Shown here: in pieces, positions 25,737 to 35,434 of the stretch | How the letters are laid out: the number at the start of each line of letters is the position of its first letter | Numbering within the stretch: the stretch's first letter is position 1 | NCBI GenBank assembly: GCA_050288705.1 | Contig: JBNKEI010000156.1 | Span: 1 to 64,000, forward strand | Direction of reading: 5' to 3' | DNA: 64,000 bases | Source of the DNA: JBNKEI01 sp050288705 | GTDB taxonomy: Bacteria; Myxococcota; Myxococcia; Myxococcales; UBA5297 | Made by a program: the position numbers and the translations under genes | The notes under the pieces: model-generated | What the model was told of the DNA's origin: nothing | The model's input: the letters and a program-made list of their open reading frames with translations, nothing else | Databases searched by the model: none

Positions 25737-27299
25737 CTAGTAAGACGTCAATCCATACTCAATACTGTCAGACAAAGCACGCCAGCTAGCTTCAATAATA
25801 TTTTGGCTGGCCCCCACTGTGCTCCAGGTTTGAGCGCTATTTTGCGTTTCAATTAATACCCGGGTAATGGCGGCAGTACCATTATCTCCGTTTAAAATTC
25901 GAACTTTGTAGTCAATTAATTGAAATTGCATGATCTGGGGGTATTTAGGAACCAAGGCTTTACGCAATGCAGAATCTAACGCATTCACCGGGCCGTTTCC
26001 TTCAGCTACAGTATGTACAATTTCTCCTTGAACGCGAATTTTAACCGTAGCTTCGGCGAAAATTCCCCTTCCCGTGCGATGCTCTACATTAACGGTTAGG
26101 TCAATCAGCTCAAAAGGCGGAACATAATCTTTTTGCTGACGCCTTACAATCATGGCAACCGAAGCATCAGCGGCTTCAAATGAGAATCCCTGCGATTCCA
26201 AAAGTTTGATTTGGTCGAGAATATTGGAGGTTTCTTCTTGGGCAATGGAAAGTCCCATTTCTTCTGATTTACTCAATACATTGGCGCGACCAGACAGCTC
26301 AGAAACCACAATACGCATATCGTTTCCAACCAGAATCGGATTTACATGTTGGTACGAGTCGGAATGACGCCGAATAGCCGAAACGTGGATTCCTCCTTTG
26401 TGAGCAAATGCTGATTTTCCTGCAAAAGGCATATGATCATCAAACGAGAGGTTAGCAATTTCCGCCACATAATGGGCAGTCTCTGTCAAGGCGCCTAATT
26501 TACCTTGCGGAAGACATGGTTTTTCCATTTTCAGCGAAAGATTACCGATAATGGATACCAAATTAGCATTGCCGCAACGCTCACCATATCCATTGATGGT
26601 TCCCTGAACCTGAATACATCCTGCCTGAATAGCACAAAGTGAATTGGCTACTGCGCAATCAGAATCGTTATGGGCATGAATACCAATTAGTTGCCCAGTA
26701 TCAGCCTTAACAGCGCGCACTATTTCGCTGATCTCCCAAGGAAGAGACCCACCATTAGTATCGCAAAGAATGGCAATTTCTGCTCCTCCATTTTCTGCTG
26801 CGCGCAGAGTGGCTACTGCATATGCCGAGTCGAGCTTATAGCCGTCAAAAAAATGCTCGGCGTCGAAAAACACTCTTCTACCTTGCTGCACCAAATAGGA
26901 AATGCTTTCCTCAATAATGCGCAGATTCTCTTCGGGGGTGGTACGCAAAACTTCCCGCACCTGAAAAAGCGAAGATTTTCCTACTAGAGTGCACACGGCG
27001 GTCTTGGACTCTAATAAAGCACAAATATTTGCATCAGTGCTGGGGGTACCTCCCACTCTACAGGTCGAACCAAATGATGCAATAGTCGCATTTTCCCATT
27101 CAATTTCCCTTGCTCGGGCAAAAAACTCGGCATCTTTCGGGTTGGAACCAGGCCATCCGCCTTCAATAAAAGCGACTCCTAAATGATCAAGTCGACGGGC
27201 AATTTTTAGCTTGTCTTCACAAGAAAGCGAAATGCCTTCTCGCTGCGTTCCATCACGCAGCGTGGTGTCATAAATTTGAATGTGGAGACATTCGCTCAT
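25737..27299 (-). CDS. cimA: (R)-citramalate synthase
   Basis: Condenses pyruvate with acetyl-CoA to citramalate, opening a threonine-independent route to 2-oxobutyrate and isoleucine. The TIM-barrel has IYDTTLRDGTQREGIS with the metal-binding Asp, and HNDSDCAVANSL. The 520-residue length with C-terminal LeuA-type regulatory domain fits CimA. VGGTPSTDANICALL and HFFDGYKLD blocks mark the CimA branch rather than isopropylmalate synthase. Overlaps the leuA stop by ATGA. Last gene of ilvB-ilvN-leuA-cimA. Confidence 0.92.
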   Translation of the reverse strand: MSECLHIQIYDTTLRDGTQREGISLSCEDKLKIARRLDHLGVAFIEGGWPGSNPKDAEFFARAREIEWENATIASFGSTCRVGGTPSTDANICALLESKTAVCTLVGKSSLFQVREVLRTTPEENLRIIEESISYLVQQGRRVFFDAEHFFDGYKLDSAYAVATLRAAENGGAEIAILCDTNGGSLPWEISEIVRAVKADTGQLIGIHAHNDSDCAVANSLCAIQAGCIQVQGTINGYGERCGNANLVSIIGNLSLKMEKPCLPQGKLGALTETAHYVAEIANLSFDDHMPFAGKSAFAHKGGIHVSAIRRHSDSYQHVNPILVGNDMRIVVSELSGRANVLSKSEEMGLSIAQEETSNILDQIKLLESQGFSFEAADASVAMIVRRQQKDYVPPFELIDLTVNVEHRTGRGIFAEATVKIRVQGEIVHTVAEGNGPVNALDSALRKALVPKYPQIMQFQLIDYKVRILNGDNGTAAITRVLIETQNSAQTWSTVGASQNIIEASWRALSDSIEYGLTSY

Positions 27300-28861
27300 G
27301 GTGTGGTCTCCGTGAGAGCCAGGGGGAGGCGGGTTTCTTTGTGGCGTTTTAAGGCGATGGCTCGATTCATAGCGTCAATGTAAGCCTGAACGCTTCCAGT
27401 TATTACGTCGGTACTAGCCGCGCGTCCATGGAATTGAGCGTTGTCAAATTGAACCGCTACGAAAGCTTCTCCCATGGAATCGTGTCCCATGCCTACCGAC
27501 TGAATGGAATACTCGGTCAGCTTTCCTACCCATCCAGTTATTCTTTCAATGGCTTTGTAAGCGGCATCTACTGGGCCGTCGCCAGTTGCAGAATCAAAAA
27601 TTCGATTATCGCCTTTTTGCAGCTCGACAGTGGCGGTGGGCCTAAGATCAATTCCGGTACTCACTTGCAAACCAACTAACCGATATTCCTCGTCAGCATC
27701 CCGAACACCAGTTTCTAGCAAAGCAATTAGCTCTTCATCGAAAACTTCTTTTTTCTTATCGGCAATGGCGCAAAAGCTAGAATAAGCTTTTTCCAACTCT
27801 TCGGGGGAAAGCTCGTATCCTAATTCGGAGTAGCGTTGTTTTAAAGCATGCCTTCCTGAATGCTTACCCAAAACTAAGGTATTGCGTTTGATACCTACTG
27901 ATTGAGGGGTCATGATTTCGTAGGTAATAGCGCTTTTCAGCACCCCGTCTTGATGAATTCCTGCTTCGTGTGCAAAAGCATTAGCACCAACGATAGCTTT
28001 ATTTCTTTGGACACTCATTCCAGTTAAATTAGTTAACAACTTGCTCGACCGAAGTATCTCTTCAGTATTGATTTCGGAGTATACACCCAACTGTTCTCTG
28101 CGAGTTTTTATGGCCATGGCGATTTCTTCCAAAGCTGCATTGCCCGCTCGTTCGCCAATTCCGTTTAGCGTGCATTCTATTTGGCGCGCTCCATTTTCAA
28201 TTGCAGCAAGCGAATTGGCAACCGCTAAGCCAAGGTCATTATGGCAATGAGCGCTTAGAATTGCTTGTCCAGCATTGGGCACGCGCTCGTTTATTATTCT
28301 AAACATGGCGCCATATTCATTGGGGACTGAATACCCTACAGTATCTGGCAAATTTATTATGGTCGCGCCTGCAGCAATGACTGCTTCTACTACGGTACAT
28401 AAAAATTCAATATCGGATCGCGAAGCGTCTTCACAAGAAAATTCTACTTCAGCACAGAGAGAACGGGCATGGGCTACCGCAGCTATGGCCTCTTTTAATA
28501 CCTGTTCTTTGGTTTTTTTTAATTTATGAAACAGATGGATATCGGAGGTGGCAATAAAGGTATGAATGCGTGGTTTTTTTGCCTTACAAATTGCGTCCCA
28601 AGCTCTGTCAATATCGGTGCGAATTGCACGCGAAAGAGCCGCTACGGTACAATTTTCCACAATCTCGGAGATTTTAAGCACAGCCTGGAAATCTCCTACT
28701 GAAGCAATGGGAAAACCGGCCTCGATTACGTCGACTTTTAGCTTTTCAAGCTGCCTAGCCATTCTAAGCTTTTCTTCGACATTCATACTACATCCAGGTG
28801 ATTGTTCACCATCGCGAAGGGTGGTATCAAAAATAGCGATTCGATGGTCCATAATGGTCAT
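27296..28861 (-). CDS. leuA: 2-isopropylmalate synthase
   Basis: First committed step to leucine: 2-oxoisovalerate plus acetyl-CoA. The catalytic TIM-barrel signature IFDTTLRDGEQSPGCSMN and SAHCHNDLGLAVANSLAAIENGARQIE are intact, followed by GERAGNAALEE. The C-terminal third is the leucine-sensing LeuA dimerisation domain. 521 residues, full length. Start ATG 28861, with AGGAG close upstream; an ATG three codons later is equally possible. It lies 12 bases after ilvN and overlaps cimA. Confidence 0.95.
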   Translation of the reverse strand: MTIMDHRIAIFDTTLRDGEQSPGCSMNVEEKLRMARQLEKLKVDVIEAGFPIASVGDFQAVLKISEIVENCTVAALSRAIRTDIDRAWDAICKAKKPRIHTFIATSDIHLFHKLKKTKEQVLKEAIAAVAHARSLCAEVEFSCEDASRSDIEFLCTVVEAVIAAGATIINLPDTVGYSVPNEYGAMFRIINERVPNAGQAILSAHCHNDLGLAVANSLAAIENGARQIECTLNGIGERAGNAALEEIAMAIKTRREQLGVYSEINTEEILRSSKLLTNLTGMSVQRNKAIVGANAFAHEAGIHQDGVLKSAITYEIMTPQSVGIKRNTLVLGKHSGRHALKQRYSELGYELSPEELEKAYSSFCAIADKKKEVFDEELIALLETGVRDADEEYRLVGLQVSTGIDLRPTATVELQKGDNRIFDSATGDGPVDAAYKAIERITGWVGKLTEYSIQSVGMGHDSMGEAFVAVQFDNAQFHGRAASTDVITGSVQAYIDAMNRAIALKRHKETRLPLALTETTP

Positions 28862-28873
28862 GTCTCCTAATGA

Positions 28874-29419
28874 CTATTCCTCACCTTGGAACTCTCGTTT
28901 TAAAGCTACGCTTCCGGTTCGTGCGGTTTCTTTTATCCCAAAGGGTTTCAGCATTTTTAGAATAGCATCTACTTTTGGATGACTTCCGGTGGCCTCAAGC
29001 GTTAGGGTTTTACTGCTAATATCGACCACCTTGGCACGGAAAATTTCGCATATCTGCATTATTTCCGAACGGGTTTCGGCGGTGGATTGGACTTTTACCA
29101 ACACCATTTCTCTTTCCACAAAGTTTTCAAAAGTAAGGTCAACTACTTTTAGAACATCAATGAGTTTATTAAGCTGTTTGGTAATTTGCTCAATAATTTG
29201 ATCGTCTCCGTGAGTAGTCACGGTCATGCGAGACAAAGCTTCGTCCTCGGTGGGGCCAACGCTGAGGCTGTCAATATTATATCCCTTGGCGGCGAACATT
29301 CCTGCAACCCGATTAAAGGCCCCGAATTTGTTTTCCACCAGTATTGATATGGTATGTCTTTTCATTTTTTCTTCAGTATCGGCTGGACGCCCATTAGAAA
29401 CAGCTTGAAGTTGTGACAT
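28874..29419 (-). CDS. ilvN: Acetolactate synthase small (regulatory) subunit
   Basis: 181 residues. The ACT domain begins HTISILVENKFGAFNRVAGMFAAKGYNIDSLSVGPTED, the valine-binding feedback module, followed by the second ACT-like half found in IlvH/IlvN. It activates IlvB and makes it valine-sensitive. A 20-residue leader precedes the ACT domain; a Met at residue 19 (MKRHTIS) is an alternative start. Follows ilvB by 22 bases. Confidence 0.94.
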   Translation of the reverse strand: MSQLQAVSNGRPADTEEKMKRHTISILVENKFGAFNRVAGMFAAKGYNIDSLSVGPTEDEALSRMTVTTHGDDQIIEQITKQLNKLIDVLKVVDLTFENFVEREMVLVKVQSTAETRSEIMQICEIFRAKVVDISSKTLTLEATGSHPKVDAILKMLKPFGIKETARTGSVALKREFQGEE

Positions 29420-29441
29420 GTGATTTGCCTTTCTTACAAGC

Positions 29442-31334
29442 TTAAGAATTTTTACCCTTTTCTAGGATCATGATTTTGTCAGAAGAAACTTCTAGGCAGT
29501 CGCCATCGGTTGGCACAGAGAGACTGGAGTCGATCATTTCGTGAACGCTTTGTCCTGCTGGAATCATGGGAAACACGTTTTCTTCCTCAGCGATCGCGAA
29601 TTCCACGAACACCGGGCCATCTGTATGGGCCATCATTTTTTCGAGAACGCTGCCAACCTCGGCAACTTTGGTGGCACGCAATGCAACACAACCGTAAGCT
29701 TCCGCCAATTTAGTAAAGTTAGGATTGAGCATAGGTGTATGCGAATAACGCTGACGGAAGAAAAGCTCTTGCCATTGGCGCACCATTCCTAAATACCCAT
29801 TATTTAATACGATAATTTTTAAAGGTAAGCGATGTTCCACGATGGTGGCCATTTCTTGGGAATTCATTTGAAATCCACCGTCTCCACTAATGGAAATAAC
29901 CGGTAAATCTTTGCGCCCAAAGGAAGCCCCCATGGCAGCGGGAAGCGAAAAACCCATTGTTCCTAGTCCGCCAGAAGTAATAAGAGTGCGTGGCAGTACA
30001 AAATTGAAAAACTGTGCGCACCACATTTGATGCTGGCCAACATCGGCCACCACTATTGCCCTTCCTTGAGTTATTTCTCCAAGTTTTTGAATTACATACT
30101 GCGCAGGAATTGATTCACCCATTTTGTAGCGCAGGGGATGTTCTTTTTTCCAATTTTCAATGGTAGAAAGCCACTCTTGAGTATCTAAAGGACCAACATA
30201 ATTCAATAACCTGCTCAAAACACGTTTGGCATCTCCCACTATAGGGACATCGACTTGCACGTTTTTGCAAATTGCTGCAGGGTCAATATCAATATGAATT
30301 TTTCGAGCTTGAGGAGCAAATGCTTCGATTTTTCCAGTAACGCGATCATCAAATCGGGTTCCGACTGCAATTAGTAAATCGCAATGATGGATTGCCATGT
30401 TGGCGTACCAAGTTCCATGCATTCCCAGCATTCCCAAAGAAAGCGAATCGCGTTCGGAAAAAGAACCTAATCCCTGTAGTGTAGTGGTTACTGGACATCT
30501 TAGTTTGTAAGCGAAGGCCCGCAGTTCTTCAGAAGCTTCTGAGTAAAACGTACCTCCTCCCACGTACAAAACTGGCCGCTTGGCAGATTGAATAAGCTCG
30601 GCAGCTTTCTTAATTTGGCGCGTATGTCCGTCAATGGTTGGCTGATAGGTTCGCAACTCAGCCTTTTCAGGGTAAAAGAACTTGGTCTTTTGTATGGTAA
30701 CGTCTTTAGGAAGATCGACTAGCACTGGTCCTGGTCGACCGCTGGTGGCGATATAAAACGCTTCTTTGATGGTTTGGGCTAGTTCGCTTGCATCGCGAAC
30801 CAAGTAGCTGTGTTTGGTTATAGGTCGGGTGATGCCCACAATGTCGGCTTCTTGGAATGCTTCATTTCCAATCAGGCGTAGTGGAACTTGCCCAGTAAAT
30901 ATGACTAACGGAATTGAATCCATGAAAGCGTCGGCAATTCCGGTTACTGTATTGGTTGCCCCGGGACCGGAAGTAACTAGTACCACCCCTGGTTTACCGG
31001 TTGCTTTCGCGTACCCCTCGGCGGCATGAGTTGCTCCTTGCTCGTGGCGGGTACGAATATGCTGGAAATTGGTTACATCATAAAGAACATCGTAGATGCC
31101 TATTACCTGTCCACCAGGGTACCCAAAAACAACCTCCACATTTTCCTCAATAAGGCACTGGACAAATATTTCTGCTCCTGTCATCAGCTTGCCAACCATG
31201 CTTTCGTTGGCCCTTTCTTGGACTTCTCTTTTTGAGGGTTCTTCAGGAACTTCAGGAACTTCAGAAACCTCTTTTGTGGAATAAGAGCTGCTTTTCAAGG
31301 AATTCACCGACTTCGTGCTGGTAGTTGGTTGCAT
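29442..31334 (-). CDS. ilvB: Acetolactate synthase large (catalytic) subunit
   Basis: Thiamine-diphosphate enzyme making acetolactate or acetohydroxybutyrate. It has FGYPGGQVIGIYD, the catalytic Glu in RHEQGATHAAEGYA, GPGATN, and the ThDP/Mg motif GDGGFQMN...NNGYLGMVRQWQ. At 630 residues it is longer than usual owing to a 45-residue N-terminal Ser/Glu/Pro-rich extension with a short EVPEVPEEP repeat; a Met at residue 46 (MVGKLMTGAEIF) would give a standard enzyme. First of ilvB-ilvN-leuA-cimA. ilvC and ilvD are not in the window. Confidence 0.95.
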   Translation of the reverse strand: MQPTTSTKSVNSLKSSSYSTKEVSEVPEVPEEPSKREVQERANESMVGKLMTGAEIFVQCLIEENVEVVFGYPGGQVIGIYDVLYDVTNFQHIRTRHEQGATHAAEGYAKATGKPGVVLVTSGPGATNTVTGIADAFMDSIPLVIFTGQVPLRLIGNEAFQEADIVGITRPITKHSYLVRDASELAQTIKEAFYIATSGRPGPVLVDLPKDVTIQKTKFFYPEKAELRTYQPTIDGHTRQIKKAAELIQSAKRPVLYVGGGTFYSEASEELRAFAYKLRCPVTTTLQGLGSFSERDSLSLGMLGMHGTWYANMAIHHCDLLIAVGTRFDDRVTGKIEAFAPQARKIHIDIDPAAICKNVQVDVPIVGDAKRVLSRLLNYVGPLDTQEWLSTIENWKKEHPLRYKMGESIPAQYVIQKLGEITQGRAIVVADVGQHQMWCAQFFNFVLPRTLITSGGLGTMGFSLPAAMGASFGRKDLPVISISGDGGFQMNSQEMATIVEHRLPLKIIVLNNGYLGMVRQWQELFFRQRYSHTPMLNPNFTKLAEAYGCVALRATKVAEVGSVLEKMMAHTDGPVFVEFAIAEEENVFPMIPAGQSVHEMIDSSLSVPTDGDCLEVSSDKIMILEKGKNS

Positions 31335-31433
31335 ATCAAGCTCGATTCCCTAATTGCTAGGTAAAGCGTTTTTAGTCATTATTAACAACAACCAATATGG
31401 TTCCACCTTAGTTACAGAAAGTGAAAAGTCATC

Positions 31434-31462
31434 AGCATAGGATACTTCTGGTTAGTTATCAA
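31434..31462 (-). promoter_or_regulatory. Promoter of ilvB-ilvN-leuA-cimA
   Basis: On the minus strand TTGATA (31457-31462), 17 bases, TATGCT (31434-31439). It would give a leader of about 90 bases before the ilvB ATG. Confidence 0.5.
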
Positions 31463-31529
31463 TGAGCTTAAGATGTTGTAACAAGTTTGTGTTCTCGGTT
31501 AAGTCTTGAGCTACTCTTGGTAAAGTTCG

Positions 31530-31558
31530 TTGACACTCCTGTGCGGATCTGGCATAGA
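31530..31558 (+). promoter_or_regulatory. Possible promoter of the histidine operon
   Basis: Perfect TTGACA (31530-31535), 17 bases, CATAGA (31553-31558, weak). The leader to hisG would be about 240 bases, long enough for regulation. Confidence 0.4.
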
Positions 31559-31801
31559 AGAAAGATGGTAATCGAATTTTTGTACGATATTTACTGGTTT
31601 TTTTGTTTACGAACCATTTGTTGGCGACACACGGTGTATCATTAACCTGTAAAATTTTTTATTTGCCGCAAGGTTCAGGCGGTTATTTTTTTGAAGATTC
31701 TGTTGCGGTTTCTTACAGAACAGTCTACCCGAGTTTTTCATTTTTTGGTTTTAAGGGGGTAAGTATTCGCGGTATGCGAATGGCCTCGTTGCGGAGTCGA
31801 A

Positions 31802-32842
31802 GTGAATATCAGAACAGATTTGCGTTTGGCATTGCCTTCTAAAGGCCGCTTAGAAACGGATTCTGTGCAGCTTTTAGAATCCTGCGGGCTAAAAATACAC
31901 AAGCCTAATCCCCGACAATACCAGGCATCGATTCCCGCTATTCCGTCGGTATTGGTGCTTTTTCAACGGCCAGCAGACATTGTGGTCGGGGTTCGGCAAG
32001 GAAGTCTCGATTTCGCAATAGCCGGGTTGGACACCATAGAAGAGCGCAAGGGAGATGACGGTGAAATTGTAATTATTCACAATGCTCTGGGTTTTGGACA
32101 CTGTTCCCTCGCTCTGGCGGTTCCTGAATCGTGGTCAGAGGTGCGTTCCATTAAGGATTTAGCCGAGCAGGCTTTGGTTAGAAAGCAAGAGGGGCGCTTG
32201 CTACGAGTGGCCACTAAATACCCGGTTCTCACCAAGCAGTTTCTTGAATCCCAGAGTATTGACGCCCAGTTAATAGCTGCGGAAGGCACTCTAGAAGTGG
32301 CTCCTTCTATTGGGTATGCCGATTTGATTTGTGATCTAGTTTCCAGCGGCATGACGCTGCACGATAACCGGCTACGCCTATTGGAAGGCGGCCAGATTAT
32401 GCGATCGCAAGCCTGTTTAATCGCAAATCGCGATTCTTTGAAAACTAGGCCGCAAGTGCTTTCAGTAGCTCGGGAATTATTGGAGTTATTTGAGGCTCAT
32501 TTGCGCGCTAAAGAAAACTATCTGGTGTTTGCCAACATGAGAGGTGATTCTCCTGAGTCCATTGCTGAGCAAATTTTTACGAAAACCAGGCTGGGAGGTC
32601 TTCAAGGACCAACAATTTCGCGGGTAATTGCTCGCCAGGGTGGGCAGGAACAAAAAGGCCGGCAGGATCAAATCGAAAACTGGTACGACGTTAACGTAGT
32701 AGTGCCCAAAGATCAGATAATGCGCTCCGTTAAGGAATTACGCTCGATTGGCGGAAGTGGAGTAGTGGTTTCTCCGGTTAGCTATATTTTCGAGGAAGAG
32801 CCTAAGCGATACGTCGAATTACTTAAGACTTTGGGACAATGA
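31802..32842 (+). CDS. hisG: ATP phosphoribosyltransferase (long form)
   Basis: First step of histidine synthesis: ATP plus PRPP. It begins RLALPSKGRLETDSVQLLESCGL, has GSLDFAIAGLDTI and the PRPP site region GYADLICDLVSSGMTL. 346 residues with a C-terminal ACT-like domain (NWYDVNVVVPKDQIMRSVKELRSIGGSGVVVSPV): this is the long, self-sufficient and histidine-inhibited form, so no HisZ is needed. Starts with GTG after GGAG. First gene of the his operon. Confidence 0.95.
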   Translation: MNIRTDLRLALPSKGRLETDSVQLLESCGLKIHKPNPRQYQASIPAIPSVLVLFQRPADIVVGVRQGSLDFAIAGLDTIEERKGDDGEIVIIHNALGFGHCSLALAVPESWSEVRSIKDLAEQALVRKQEGRLLRVATKYPVLTKQFLESQSIDAQLIAAEGTLEVAPSIGYADLICDLVSSGMTLHDNRLRLLEGGQIMRSQACLIANRDSLKTRPQVLSVARELLELFEAHLRAKENYLVFANMRGDSPESIAEQIFTKTRLGGLQGPTISRVIARQGGQEQKGRQDQIENWYDVNVVVPKDQIMRSVKELRSIGGSGVVVSPVSYIFEEEPKRYVELLKTLGQ

Positions 32843-32924
32843 ACTGTTCCTAGTCACACGTTTGGAAATCGGGTGAGCGAGGAAAGTTCAGTATCCTTCA
32901 TGGCGCATGGAATTCGAGGAACCA

Positions 32925-35396
32925 ATGATTCGAATTATGGAGGTTGAGGAAGCGCGGCAAAAAGTATTGCGGCGGCAAATTCCGGGAGAGCATAATCCGC
33001 CAGCATTGCGCGCGGGGTTACTTAGAGTCTTTGGAGAAGAAATTACCCCTCAAGAGGGAGTACGGCGAATTCTTCGCGATGTGCGGGAACGAGGAGACTC
33101 TGCGCTACAAGACTGGACCTACAAAATTGACGGTTTTACATTAGAGCAGCTTTCGGTTCCTCGTGAAGAGTGGTCTGCCGCGTTGGAGCGCCTTCCTTCC
33201 GAGCTACAGCAATCTTTGAAAGTTGCTGCTCACCGTGTACGTTCTTTCCATGCCCGGCAACCTATTCCTAGCTGGTCAACTACAGAAATGGGTGGGGTTT
33301 TAGGCCAGACCTGTACTCCTTTAAAGCGGGTGGGTGTTTATGTTCCCGGAGGAAGCGCGCCTTTACCATCTTCTTTGTTGATGTCGGCCATTCCAGCAAA
33401 AGTGGCCGGAGTAGAGGAGGTATGGGTAGCTACTCCACCTGGTCGCAGTAATGGGCGAGTTCCAGATGCGATTTTGGCGGCTGCTTACCTTTCAGAGGTA
33501 AGCGGTGTTTATTGTGTTGGAGGTGCGCAAGCAATTGCTGCATTGGCGCTTGGAACGGATTCGATTCCTCGGGTCGATAAAATTGTGGGTGCCGGGAATC
33601 TATTCGTTACTTTGGCAAAGCAACAAGTCTTCGGTCAGGTGGGACTTGATGGACTGGCCGGACCTACTGAAACTGTAGTGGTCGCTGACGATTCGGCTGA
33701 TCCTGCTTGGGTGGCAGCAGATTTGTTAGCTCAGGCAGAGCACGATATGCTGGCTGCTCCTATTTTGCTGACTCCCTCTCGATTGCTAGCAACCAAAGTT
33801 CAGGCCGAGGTTAAACGCCAGTTTGCGTTGAGAGAACGAAGGGAAATTCTGGCCAATTCGCTTGCTGAACAAGGTGGAATAGTAATCACTCAAAACATTA
33901 CTCAAGCAGTGCAATTGGCAGATGAATATGCCCCCGAACACCTTTGCTTATCGGTAGAAAATCCCCAAGAGTGGGCGCGTCAGATACGCTGTGCCGGTGG
34001 ATTGTTTTTAGGAGAGCGATCCTGTGAGGTGCTCGGTGATTATGTTGCGGGGCCCAGTCACGTGATGCCTACTGGGGGAACTGCTCGTTTTGCCTCTCCC
34101 CTAAACGTTCTCGATTTCGTTAGAATTACCAATGTTATTGGTTTGGACGAAACGACTTCCGCTAAGCTCAGTATCCATGCTGCTCGCATTGCGCAAGCCG
34201 AGTCCTTAGATTCGCATGCCCAGGCAGCTATGTTTAGGGCTGAATCGGCTACCTCCTCCGCCAACGAAATAGATGCCTGCACTACACTAGAAACTCTTCG
34301 TCCCGCCCAGCCTTCGGTTTTTGATGCGATGGAGTCCTATCAACCAGTAGCTCCTTTCGAGGTATGGGCACAAAGGTTGGGAAGGGAGCCTGATTCTATA
34401 GTTAAGCTAGATGCTAATGAAAACCCCTATGGACCTTCTCCCAAGGCTTTGGAAAGAGTAGGGCAAGGGAAGGGTTTTCATATTTATCCCGATCCCGATA
34501 GCACTGCGCTACGCCGGGCACTCTCTGCATATGTTCAGGTTCCGGAAAAGTATCTGTTTACCGGTGCTGGTGCTGATGAATTGATAGATCTGGTATTGCG
34601 AGTAGCGGTTAATCCCGATGATATTCTCATTGATTGTCCGCCTACGTTTTCAATGTATTCCTTCTTTGCGCGAATAAATCGCGCAAGGGTAGTTTCGGTT
34701 CCGCGAAAGAACGATTTCCGTCTAGACATAAAGGGAGTGGAAGCAGCAGTTGCCCAGGAACCACGCGCTAAGGTTCTGTTTTTGTGTTCTCCCAATAATC
34801 CCGACGGCAGCGTTCTGTCTGATAACGACCTGCGACAGTTGCTTCGTTTACCGGTACTAGTGGTGCTCGATGAGGCGTACGTAGAATTTCATGGTTCCAG
34901 TCGCATTTCTTGGGTTCTGGAAAACGAAAATCTGGCAGTGCTGCGAACTTTTAGCAAATGGGCTGGACTGGCTGGTTTGCGAGTAGGATATGGAGCTTTT
35001 CCCCAGTGGTTACTACGACGCATGTGGCCTATTAAGCAGCCTTACAATGTAAACGTGGCTGCATCGCAAGCAGCAATTGCTTCTTTGGAAGAGGCTCCGG
35101 TTCTGCTTCAAACAGTGGAACGTATATGCCAAGAGCGGGAAAGAATGGCCCGATTGTTATCCCAAGTGAAGGGTTTTTCAACTTTCCCCAGCCGCAGCAA
35201 TTTTGTTCTCAGTAAGATTTCTGGGGGCAAGGCACTAGAACTCAAGCGCGCTCTGGAAGAACAAGGAATTCTAGTGCGCTATTTCCAAAAGCCCGGCGTT
35301 CAGGATTGCTTACGCTTTAGTGTAGGCCGGCGGGAAGACACTGATTTGCTAATTTCTGCGCTTAATCGTTTGGGATGGAAGTCTGCTAACGGTTGA
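32925..35396 (+). CDS. hisD: HisD-HisC fusion: histidinol dehydrogenase / histidinol-phosphate aminotransferase
   Basis: One continuous frame of about 823 residues. Residues 1-430 are HisD, the final two oxidations to histidine: VYVPGGSAPLPSSLLMSAIPAKVAGV, GAGNLFVTLAKQQVFG, DEYAPEHLCL and GPSHVMPTGGTARFASPLNVLDF. After a 40-residue linker, residues from about 465 are HisC: KLDANENPYGPSP, CSPNNPDG, and the PLP Lys in TFSKWAGLAGLRVGYG. The two genes are adjacent in many his operons, so the fusion is a simple read-through joining. Start at ATG 32925 because GAGG lies 5 bases upstream; ATG 32907 is also in frame. Confidence 0.92.
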   Translation: MIRIMEVEEARQKVLRRQIPGEHNPPALRAGLLRVFGEEITPQEGVRRILRDVRERGDSALQDWTYKIDGFTLEQLSVPREEWSAALERLPSELQQSLKVAAHRVRSFHARQPIPSWSTTEMGGVLGQTCTPLKRVGVYVPGGSAPLPSSLLMSAIPAKVAGVEEVWVATPPGRSNGRVPDAILAAAYLSEVSGVYCVGGAQAIAALALGTDSIPRVDKIVGAGNLFVTLAKQQVFGQVGLDGLAGPTETVVVADDSADPAWVAADLLAQAEHDMLAAPILLTPSRLLATKVQAEVKRQFALRERREILANSLAEQGGIVITQNITQAVQLADEYAPEHLCLSVENPQEWARQIRCAGGLFLGERSCEVLGDYVAGPSHVMPTGGTARFASPLNVLDFVRITNVIGLDETTSAKLSIHAARIAQAESLDSHAQAAMFRAESATSSANEIDACTTLETLRPAQPSVFDAMESYQPVAPFEVWAQRLGREPDSIVKLDANENPYGPSPKALERVGQGKGFHIYPDPDSTALRRALSAYVQVPEKYLFTGAGADELIDLVLRVAVNPDDILIDCPPTFSMYSFFARINRARVVSVPRKNDFRLDIKGVEAAVAQEPRAKVLFLCSPNNPDGSVLSDNDLRQLLRLPVLVVLDEAYVEFHGSSRISWVLENENLAVLRTFSKWAGLAGLRVGYGAFPQWLLRRMWPIKQPYNVNVAASQAAIASLEEAPVLLQTVERICQERERMARLLSQVKGFSTFPSRSNFVLSKISGGKALELKRALEEQGILVRYFQKPGVQDCLRFSVGRREDTDLLISALNRLGWKSANG

Positions 35397-35434
35397 AAGT
35401 TTTTCCGCTGGGCTGAAAGGCAAGGAAAAGTGCA

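Larger units (their letters stand above)
31335..31801. other. Divergent intergenic region, ilvB / hisG
   Basis: 467 bases with no supported gene. It holds promoter candidates for both operons (listed separately) and several T-rich tracts on the plus strand (31576-31608, 31645-31695, 31735-31752). No convincing leader peptide rich in His, Leu or Val was found. Confidence 0.5.

Noticed and set aside
31385..31415. T-box-like core AAGGTGGAACC in the ilvB leader (minus strand)
   Set aside because: Only the short core resembles a T-box. No stem I with a specifier loop and no terminator with a U-run were found.
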